Positions 55,822-64,000 of a stretch of 64,000 nt of DNA are shown here, piece by piece; within the stretch, counting starts at the first letter, position 1; the number at the start of each line of letters is the position of its first letter. The stretch lies in assembly GCA_033807775.1 (NCBI GenBank), contig CM066318.1, positions 85,970,879-86,034,878 of the forward strand. The letters are read 5' to 3'. The stretch comes from Saussurea involucrata (taxonomy: Eukaryota > Streptophyta > Magnoliopsida > Asterales > Asteraceae). A program made the position numbers and the translations under genes. The notes beneath the pieces were generated by a model. It saw only the letters and a program-made list of their open reading frames with translations. It was not told the origin of the DNA and did no database searches.

Positions 55822-56615
55822 TGTTAATGCCAAAAATCGTCCAGAGGGATAACTTAAGGTTGATTGTGGAGCTTACCAATTACAGAATGGGAATCTTTCG
55901 ACAAAGCGTACGACAAAGACAGAAAAATGTAAATGAGACAAAGATTTTGGTGACGCGGGAAAAACCTCAACGAGAAAAAAACCCGCGGACGACTCTTGGG
56001 GGTCGTCGCTGCACTATGATCGCCAAACAGGGGCGATATCCTTTGTTTCAGGTGTCGAGAGTACAACGATTACAATACAAATGAAAGAAAAGACTTTAAA
56101 TATAAAGTAACAAGTGTTTCGAATGTAAAAACGAGTGCGTCGTGTGTATAAACTGTATGTCGTGTGTAAATATTATGCGTCGAGCATGGGAGTCGTGCGT
56201 CGAGAGCGAACTGTTGAGAGAGATTTCTTTGCTTCGAGTGTTCTTCGGAAAGCAGGTGTTCGCAAATGAGACTGTCATCTTCGTATTTGTAGTCTTCATA
56301 GCTTTAATTGACCATCATGATTGTAGGAGTAACGGTCACAATGGTCACTGCTGTTAATGCTCATAATTACTTATGTCGGTTACGTCCGTTGGCCATAAAG
56401 GATATTGACCCTGCATTGAATGATAAAAACGTAACAGAAATATTATATGTTAGTCGGTCGACGGTCGAGGGTTATGTCACGACGGTCGAGTGTCGTGAGC
56501 AACATTCGATTTTACTTTGGTCAAGAGATCAAGTGTTCATGCTTTTGACTTTATTGTGAGTAAATGTTCGTAGTGTTTTGGTCGTGGTCGAGACTGGTGA
56601 AATTTTGCCCAAACA
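55822..56615 (-). repeat. 3' LTR of G8 (794 bp)
   Basis: Plus strand starts TGTTAATGCC and ends GCCCAAACA. It is shorter and more divergent than most, with U5 hairpin arms GCGGG/CCCGC as in G7. It is followed by the polypurine tract GTTTGCCCCC (complement) at 56616. Confidence 0.88.
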
Positions 56616-57130
56616 GTTTGCCCCCAAAATTTAAAAAGTGGAGTGGAAAATTCAAATTTCAAAAGTTTTTAAATTTTGCTAGTCGAATGTCTAAGGTTAT
56701 GACACGTGTCAAAAAATATTTTTGGTTGCCTTAGAACTGGATCGGTCCAATTCCAACTAAAGAAGAAGTCGAAAAGAGAATAAGGTCGTGACGTCACGCT
56801 GACACACGATCGTGCATAACAGCTGTAGGCGCCAGGTGTCAACGATCTGTCGAGTATCCAAAAAGGCAGGGCACGTGTCGACCATCGAGAGGCTCGATCT
56901 GACACGATCGTTTCCATAAATAGCGACCCTTGACGGATCTTTTCCCCCTTTACGATTTCAGAGAGTTTTTTAGAGAGATTTTCTTCCGATTTCTTGGTGC
57001 TCTTCGTTCGATACTTTCCAAACCTGCAAGAATCTTCGACCAAGTTAGAAATTTCGAGGCTTTAGGCGCCTATATAAGGTACGATTTCTTGGTTTTGTCT
57101 TAGGACTTTGAGAAACCTTTAAGTTTAGAA
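56616..57130 (+). promoter_or_regulatory. G8 polypurine tract and putative aORF promoter
   Basis: The polypurine tract is at 56616-56630 on the minus strand. CATAAATAGCGACCC near 56915-56929 stands where G4 has TATAAATAAAG, about 215 bp before the aORF ATG. No gene seen. Confidence 0.45.
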
Positions 57131-59242
57131 ATGTCGATGGAGCCTGTAAGTTCCATTCGAGATCAAAAGGATCTCGATGACCTTAGAAGCCTAGCGAAAA
57201 TCCCTGCGGGGGTTACATTAATTAGGGCAGGTCAAACTCGACCTGATGTGTGTCCTGATAGGTTTGTCGTCATATATGAATACCTTTTAAGATAGGTTTT
57301 GAATGGCCTTACTCGCCTTTGGCCAAGGCTTTTATGACCGAATTCGACTTAGCGCCGGCCCAGTTAATGCCCCAATTCTGGAGGGTCATACATGTAATAG
57401 AGCATCTTACCAAAAACTGGGAATCTCCCATGAATGTGCGCGAACTTTTCTTGGCTTATCAAGTCAAGAGGGACAAATGCCATCGCTATAGCTTGTTCTC
57501 TAGGTATAAGGGCGATCGCACTTTAGTCTTAAAGACCGCTGTAAACGATCGTAAGTGGAAGACTAGGTATGCGTTTGTGCGTAAGTCGACTCTCGACTCC
57601 GAGAGCGGCTGGATTAGGGCTAGCTGGAATACATCGGGTGAGATTTTATAGTTTTCTTGTCGTATGTCATTCGTAATATTCGACTGATTTCTAACCTGCT
57701 TTGTATGTGTTGACAGATATAAAATTTGAAGACGTGAAGCCCTACGCTAACTCTCAAGCGAAAGTTGACGCGTTCTTGGCGTTTAGCATTGTCGAGCGAT
57801 CTTTCGTCACGCGACCATTAGTGGACGACGACGACGAAGAATTGGTGTACTTAGGAGAGAATCGGGGAGAGACACGCGTGGAGGAGGAAGAAGAGGAGAC
57901 CGAAGAGAAAGAGGAAGAGTGGAGAGAAGAAGAGATGACTGGTAAGTGTACCTTCTTATTCCTTTCTGTTCGACTCTGGTCTTTTGCTCTTATGTTCATC
58001 TTGTAATACTTCTTTTTATATGTCTTCAGGAGAATCGCAGATGAAGGTGCCGACCATCTCTGCTAAGAGAGCGGCACAACTTGAGCTTGCCCGTAAAGGC
58101 AAGGAAAAGAGAGACAGAAGACCTCGACCACTGAGTCGGGGTTTTTACCAAAGACGAGGATGACGATTCCAAGGGAACCGTCTTCGAAGGTTGATGACTC
58201 ATTGAAAGTCATTACGCCTGAGAAGGCGAAGGTCGCATCGCCTATGAAGACGAAGACGTCTTCTAGTCCGATTGCTGCGACACTTGTCAGTTCCGCGCCA
58301 CCGGCGACGACAACGAAGTCGGCGAAGTCCCCATCTACCACGTCGGTTCCTTCGTCGACCGAGAAGGGCAAGGAGCACGCGACGGGAGGGGCTAAGGTCA
58401 CGAAGGTTAACTTTACGTTGCCTTCAGACTTTATGGTCGATAACATCCTATCCGGGATTGATTTGTTTCCTCATCTAGGGAAATATTTGCTCCCTTCTTT
58501 TAGGGAACGTTTCGAGGGATTCCCAGTCGAGGAGACGGGATCCCATGTTGCCGGACTGGCGTTTCTGGTGAGTTTCTCTTTCAAAACTTGTATTTCGATG
58601 TTTTTAATCTTTGTCGAATGTTTATTAACATGTTTCCTTGTGATTTTACAGGCGTTTCAATCTTCTCTTGCCCTGCGCGCTAAGACGGAGAAGATCAAGG
58701 GCTTGGTGTCTTTCGCCCATGAGAGGGGGAACGCAGCGTTGGACCGGGAGAAGGTCGCCTTGGAACGTGAAGAGGTTATGTCCAAACGCCTCGACGATGC
58801 CCAAAAAGAGTTGGAGGCCGTCGGTCGTGCGAAGGACGAGGCGAACCATTGTCTAAAGCAGTCCTTGTCCAAGATTGCCGACCAAAGGGAGGAGCTGGAT
58901 AGGATGAAAGAATCCTTGGCCACAAGGGGGAAGGAAGATGAGGATTTCAATTCCAAAATGGTGGGTCTGGAGAAGGAGGTAGGAGAGCTAAAAGACGAGG
59001 CTATGTCCACCTTTGCCTTGGCTCGATTGACCGCTCGTGGTGCTATAATGAGGCAACACTTGTAGGGAAAAAACCCTTTGGCCCTGGCGTCGAACGAACT
59101 TGCTTACTTCGTGAGTGAGGTTGGGTCCGCAAGGGATCTCTACTCTGATGATGAGAAGGAAGTCGATGAAGAAGAAGCGGACGAAGGTTCCAAGGGCGAG
59201 GCCTCGGGTAAAGGTGCGACCGACGCTCCTCCTCAGCCTTGA
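57131..59242 (+). pseudogene. aORF of G8
   Basis: Exons 57131-57637, 57717-57941, 58030-58567 and 58652-59242, with donors GTGAGA, GTAAGT and GTGAGT and CAG acceptors. Exon 1 lost one base near 57287 (in YEYPFK). Exon 3 has a one-base change near 58115 that breaks ARKGKEKR from KTSTTES. Exon 4 is a long coiled coil (DREKVALEREEVMSKRLDDA) with ARLTARGAIMRQHL, then TAG and a base gain near 59065, and the end DAPPQP. Exon lengths and order equal those of the intact G1 copy. Confidence 0.82.
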
Positions 59243-59747
59243 AAAATTTTCTTGTTGCGATTTTTGTTTTTCACGCTCGATCGTTGGTGATCGATTTATA
59301 TTAATGTAATAGTCGATTCGATGAATGGAATTTTATCTTGCATATCGTTCTGTTTGATACGTCTTATAAGTAAACACAACATTTAATCGCGAATTTCACT
59401 AAGCGTAGAATGAGCAAGAAAACATGCGACTTAGGCATCCATTGCAAAAAAAAATTAAATTAAGAAACTTAGATCATGGGATCGCTAGACCTGGTGATCG
59501 CACAACTAGTTTGTACGACAAAACTCGAATCATGTGTCCCTGTGATAGAATAGTCAAGTCATAGACCTGAACACTTATGTCATGCGACCTTGTGAGATTA
59601 AAGTCATGCAATAGACTTAACGATCTTATGTTGTGCGATCTGCGATAAAACAATGTCAGGGGTTGGTCGTTGGCTAACCAACGACCCTCCGATGTTCAAG
59701 TTAGTAATCATCGTGGTAAAAATTCGTATGAGAAAAGGAAAAAAGTT
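59243..59747. other. G8 spacer with palindrome
   Basis: No gene. The palindrome lies at 59665-59686 (arms intact, CTAA centre), reading out of the pol side as in G7. Scattered TCGCACGAC-like motifs. Confidence 0.72.
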
Positions 59748-59826
59748 TTAAAAGAAATACTTTTCAAATGTGTTGCATTCCAGCTACGTGGGACATCTTG
59801 ATTGTCGAGGGTTTGGAGCCGATAGG
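59748..59826 (-). pseudogene. pol: G8 pol, last codons
   Basis: The minus strand reads TLDNQDVPRSWNATHLK, then a one-base loss before the former YFF and TAA at 59750-59748. Interrupted by G9 at ATAGG, the codons for AYR. Confidence 0.85.
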
Positions 59827-60711
59827 TGTTAATGCCAAAAATCGCACCAAAGGGACAACTTAAGGTCGATGTGGACTTAAACAACCAAAGAAAGAATCTT
59901 TCGACGAAACGTGCGACGAGGATAAAAATAAAGAAACAAGGGATTTGATGACGCAGGAAAAACCTCAAACGAGGAAAAAACCAGCGGACGACAGTGGGTG
60001 TCGTCGCTATACTATGGTCACCAATCAGGGGCGATGTCCTTCGGTACTGGTGTCGATCGTACAATGATTACAATACAGATGAAGAAAATGCATTGAAATG
60101 TACAGTACAAGTATTTGAACGTAAAAACAGGTGTTTGTCGTGTACGAAACAAAGTGCGAACAGCTGGTCGAGGGTTGTTGTCGTGCATCGAGAGCGATAC
60201 TTAGAATAATGGTTCTTCACTTCAGGTGTTCTTGAATATTGCTTCGGTTGTTAATCGCCGGATATTCGATGTCTTGAAATGTTGATTGAGCTTGATATTT
60301 ATAGTCTTCGCGTCCTTAGCTTCATCCATAAATGCTCCTTTAATGGCCTTAACGGTTGGAAACGGTCGCCGGAGTAATGATCTTCGTCCGTTACGGTCGC
60401 CGAATGTTTAATGATTGCGTCGGTTATAGTCGTTGCTCCTTAATGACTTTTACTCCTGCATTAAACACTTAACAAACGGTCATGGTGAACGTTAGCTTTG
60501 GTCGAGGTCGCACGTCCTTATGTAATAGTCGTGCGGATCGGGCGATGCTATGGTCGAGCGTCGTAAGGAACTCTTGACTTACCTTTTATGAGGGACGACG
60601 ATGGTGTTCTGGGTCTTTGTCGAGACCTTATCTTAATACAAGATATAGTCCTTAATCATACGTCTTACTTGTTTTGGTCGCGGTCGAGCGACGTGATTTT
60701 TTGCCCAAACA
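59827..60711 (-). repeat. 3' LTR of G9 (885 bp)
   Basis: Plus strand starts TGTTAATGCC and ends GCCCAAACA, of the AAAAAATCAC subtype shared with G1, G2, G4 and G6. The polypurine tract follows at 60712. Confidence 0.9.
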
Positions 60712-60969
60712 GTTTGCCCCCAAAATTTGAAAATTGAATGTCAAATTTAAGTTTTAAATTTTGCTTGTCGAATGCTTAGACTTGTGACCTGGGTTGAGGG
60801 ACTTACCTGGTTGTCGTGGAACTAGACCGGTTCGCCTTTAACTGAACGAGAAGTTGAAAAGTTATGACGTCATACTGACGCACGATGATGCTTACCAGCT
60901 GTCGAAGACAGGTGTCGAAGATTCGAATAGGTATGGACGCGTGTTGATCATCAGCGGACTCGACTTGTT
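60712..60969 (+). promoter_or_regulatory. G9 polypurine tract and aORF upstream remnant
   Basis: The polypurine tract (complement) is at 60712-60726. The upstream region is like that of G4, but the TATA position reads GCATAGATAAAGATCACC near 60979-60996. No gene seen. Confidence 0.4.
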
Positions 60970-61590
60970 GTGATTTCCTGCATAGATAAAGATCACCATG
61001 GTTTGTTTTCTTTAGAGATTTTCTTTAAAAGTTTTCTGTTTCTGATGAGGCCTTTCTCTAGAATCTCGACTTTGTTCAAATCTTGGGTGGTTGGAGATCT
61101 ATCAAGGGTTGTAATACCCGAATCGTTGACGATGTCGGTTACGATGAACACGATGTCTGTGTATTCTGCGCACCTGGCGACGATGTCTTCTGCCACGTCA
61201 ACCCTTTCGTCAGCCGACAGGGGCGGGGGCGTAAAAACGGGAGAGAACGAGGAGGAACTTATGGTGATCAGTTTTGTGCTGTCGCCGTCCCTCTCGTTTG
61301 AATACGTCCTCGTCAGGATGAAGTCACTTTCGCATCTGGGGAAACATCAGCCCTTAGTTTTCGAGGAGTGTTTTCAAATGATCTCTATTGGAGAGATAGG
61401 GCTGTGTTTAGCCGAACTGGCGTTCCTGTTTCTTCTCATTAAGTGTGTGAAGGCAGAGAAAATGTTGAAGTGGAGGTCGATCGTCGAGAAGAATATATTC
61501 CTTCCTCCAACCTTAACATTAATCTTAAGAGCCACATTCTCAGAGTGTCGAGGCGTAAGGAGTTGGAAGATAACTCCTAATATACTCGTT
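60970..61590 (+). pseudogene. aORF remnant of G9
   Basis: Exons 1 and 2 are missing. A stretch at about 61130-61440 resembles exon 3 (STLSSADRGGGVKT, then LSHLGKH and FEECFQM where others read FPHLGKY and FRERFEG) with altered frame and sequence. After it comes a piece that I cannot match to exon 4. The most decayed aORF in the window. Confidence 0.55.
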
Positions 61591-62246
61591 TGATCCTTGC
61601 ATCAGTTCTTCGGGATTGATAGGATTTTGAAGATCGAGACTTTTGAACAGAGCTTGCCATCGACGTGCTTCTTTAGCTCTAGGGTAGATTTTTGGGTTTA
61701 CGAGCTAGACTTTTTATGTTCGGGTTGTTGGTATGCCACGTCTTTTGACTTTGTATTTACTTGTCCGACTATCGGTCGTTCATATGTAATCGTTCAATGA
61801 AGTTCCTTCTTTTGCTGAACTCGTGTTTTTAATTACATATGTCGTGGATAAATGTAATATTGATCATAAGATTCGATAAGTATGAAATAAACGGAGGATC
61901 GTGCGACTTAGGTTTTTATTGCAATATAACGGTTGAAACATAAATCATGTATTTGGACTGTAATAATAAACACAAATATATATCATCGATGTGTTAGAAC
62001 ATACAAAGTTTTTCTAAGTTCCAGAAACTTAGATCGAGGGATCGTTTAGACCTTACATGTGACTGTATCGTATGATGAAATTCCAGAATGTATGCCCCTG
62101 TGGTAAAAACAATTAAGTCATACACTCGGGTACTTATGTCGTGCGTACCTGCGACAAAGTTCGTTAGAGGTCGGTTATCGGATCTCCAACGATCTCACGA
62201 CGTTCACTATCGTGTAAAAAAAACTTTACATGAGAGGAAGGCAACT
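61591..62246. other. G9 spacer
   Basis: No gene. The palindrome is degenerate (AGGTCGGTTATCGGATCTCC, about 62168-62187). Otherwise AT-rich. Confidence 0.6.
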
Positions 62247-64000
62247 CTAAAAGAAATATTTTTTAAGATGCGTCACGTTCCAACTTCGCGGGATTTCTTG
62301 ATTGTCGAGGGTCTGAAGTCGATAGGCTCCTTTACCAACGAATTCGGAGACGCGGTAAGGTCCTTCCCACTTAGTAGAAAGCTTACCTGCGTTGAGCTCC
62401 TGAGTGTTTTGGAACACTCGATGGAGGACGTAATCGCCTTCTTGAAAGACTTTGGCTTTGATGTGCTTATTGAAATATCGTTCGACTGCTTGCTTCTGCG
62501 ACGCCGTCCTGATCAAGGCGGATTCTCTAAGCTCTTCTAGGGCGTCGAGGTCATGACTTAAATCAACCAAGTTGTGGTCGATGGAAGTGTGCCTCGAAGT
62601 CGGGAGATGAACTTCGATTGGTAGGACGGCTTCACAACCGTAGACGAGAGAAAAGGGGGTTTGTCCTGTGGACGTGCGGGGCGTCGTACGATTTGCCCAT
62701 AGGACTGAAGGGAGCTCTTCAACCCATCTTCCTTTTGCAGCTTTTAATCGTTTCTTGATCGAGGCTACAATAGTCTTATTACTCGACTCGGCAAGTCCAT
62801 TGGCTTGGGGATATCTGGGAGTCGAGGTCGTCAGCTTGATGTTCCTATCTTCACAGAACTGTTGGGTCCTGTCGCTTATGAATTGGGATCCATTGTCGCA
62901 GACAATTTCGGATGGAATCCCAAACCTGCATATGATGTTAGTCTGGATAAAAGAAATAACTTCTTTATCCCTGATTTGGGAGAAAGCAGCCGCTTCGACC
63001 CACTTGGAAAAATAATCAGTAAGTACGAGGAGGAATACCTTTTGTCCTGGAGTAGGTGGCAGCTTGCCGACGATACCCATTCCCCATCTCATGAAGGGCC
63101 ATGGGATAAGTGTCGAGTGCAAAGGTTCTGAAGGTTTATGAGACATACCTGAGTGTCGTTGACAGGGGTCGCAATTCTGGACATACTTGATGGCGTCTTG
63201 TCGCAGTGTTGGCCAAAAGTATCCTTGTCGAGATATACGATTAGCTAAACTACGACTTCCTGAATGATTACCACATTCGCCGTCGTGCATCTCTTGGAGG
63301 ATTTTCTGGGCTTGATTTTTGCTGATGACGCACCTTAAATTTAAGCCCGTCGATGATCGCCGATAAAGCTTATTTTCGATCATGACGTACTTAGATGCTT
63401 TGAATCTGAGTTTTCGAGCCTCCATTTTGTCTTCGGGGAGTTGGTCGTGCACGAGGAAATTTCGAATGTCGCGTGACCAATCATCTTCTTCGTCTTCGAT
63501 CTGGATGACGTCTGTGCTTCCAATGGACGGCGTTGCCAGGTGAATCATAGGAATAACATCAAATATTGGTTCAACTAAAGCGGACCCAAGGTTTGCCAAT
63601 GCGTCGGCATGAGTGTTCTGGTCTTGCGGAATCTGTTCAATAGAAAAAGATTTAAATTTTTTGGAAATTTCTTTTGCCACGCTTAGATATGCTGTCATTT
63701 TTGAATCCTTGGCTGCGAATTCTCCATTGATTTGATTTACTACCAGCAGGGAGTCGCTCTTGACGTGCAGTGCGGTTGCCCCCGAGTCGTAGGCCATATT
63801 CATTCCCATGATCAGGGCTTCATACCCAGCCTCGTTATTGGTGGTTTTGAAGTCGCATCGGACCGAGTATACATCTCCCCCCCCCCCTCCTGTGGCGACT
63901 TTAAGACGACGCCCAGTCCAGAGCCTCTAATATTGGATGATCCATCGACATGTAGAATCCAAGGTACGTCGTCGCGGGTCGCCACAACGGACACTTCGAG
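62247..64000 (-). pseudogene. pol: G9 pol: RNase H and integrase, incomplete at window edge
   Basis: From the right: RNase H (WILHVDGSSNIRGSG at about 63960), then a run of C near 63880-63892 that shifts the frame, then an open frame of 520 codons from 63809 to the stop at 62247. It includes RNase H (GMNMAYDSGATALHV), the integrase zinc domain HDGECGNHSG and NCDPCQRH, the core LTDYFSKWVEAAAF and CDNGSQF, and the end SWNVTHLKKYFF. Apart from the C run this is the best integrase copy in the window. Confidence 0.9.

Larger units (their letters stand above)
55822..59826 (-). mobile_element. G8: pol-type gypsy element, 3' part
   Basis: The minus-strand mirror of G7: 3' LTR (55822-56615), polypurine tract, aORF on the plus strand, spacer with palindrome, end of pol (59748-59826). 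The rest of pol lies right of the window beyond G9, which is inserted at ATAGG (59822-59826). Confidence 0.88.
59827..64000 (-). mobile_element. G9: pol-type gypsy element, right end outside window
   Basis: 3' LTR (59827-60711), polypurine tract, damaged aORF fragment (plus strand), spacer, and pol on the minus strand from 62247 to beyond the window. The left flank ATAGG is the same site that G2 used in G3. Confidence 0.88.

Noticed and set aside
7355..60711. G2 and G9 as the two ends of one element, since both abut ATAGG in the pol end
   Set aside because: Their LTRs point in opposite directions relative to pol (GGCATTAACA adjoins ATAGG in one, TGTTAATGCC in the other). One insertion has both LTRs in the same direction.

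Overview
This window is plant nuclear heterochromatin made almost wholly of nested LTR retrotransposons. The pointers are plant Ty3/gypsy (Tat-type) and Ty1/copia (Sirevirus-type) proteins, GT-AG introns and 5-bp target site duplications (TSDs). The species cannot be read from the sequence; the accessory proteins recall those of large eudicot genomes such as Asteraceae (weak inference). I saw no ordinary host gene, tRNA, rRNA or CRISPR array. The only stretch I could not assign to an element is about 32 bp (42748-42752 plus 55790-55821).

Layout, left to right. G1 (1-5797, +, left end outside the window) is a gag-only gypsy element inserted into G2 (5798-8250, +, partial). G2 sits in the pol gene of G3 (8251-38746, -). 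G3 is a pol-only element further split by G4 (10205-16597, -, gag-protease), by G5 (16713-31142, +, gag-protease, itself carrying G6 at 17896-25082, +, gag-only) and by copia element C1 (31921-37323, -). G3 is in turn inserted in the pol gene of G7 (38747-42747, +). Past the 32-bp remnant, which holds copia element C2 (42753-55789, -), lies G8 (55822-59826, -), a pol element facing G7. G8's pol is interrupted by G9 (59827 to the window end, -), another pol element. TSDs are visible on both sides of G4 (GCGTC), G5 (GGTTT), G6 (GCCAT), C1 (CAAGC) and C2 (GTATT).

All nine gypsy copies belong to one family. Elements start TGTTTGGG and end GGCATTAACA, with a primer binding site beginning TGGCGCC and a polypurine tract TTTTGGGGGCAAAC. 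The coding cassette between the shared leader and the shared 3' module comes in two forms: gag plus aspartic protease (G4, G5; protease-deleted in G1, G6), or RT-RNase H-integrase without gag (G3; also G7, G8, G9 as far as seen). Where the pol cassette is seen from its start (G3), its ATG lies at the same leader position as the gag ATG. Neither type is autonomous; together they would supply a full set of proteins, so this looks like a split, mutually complementing retrotransposon.

The 3' module of both types carries a four-exon gene on the opposite strand (called aORF here). It encodes an N-terminal domain like the plant 'putative gypsy type transposon' family, an acidic segment, a Ser/Pro/Lys-rich linker and a C-terminal coiled coil. 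The copy in G1 is open over all four exons (604 codons by my reading), although the gag of the same element is broken. A conserved palindrome lies between the convergent sense and antisense genes. C1 and C2 are Sirevirus-like: C2 has gag, pol and a long downstream accessory gene, while C1 keeps only a gag-like C-terminal ORF.
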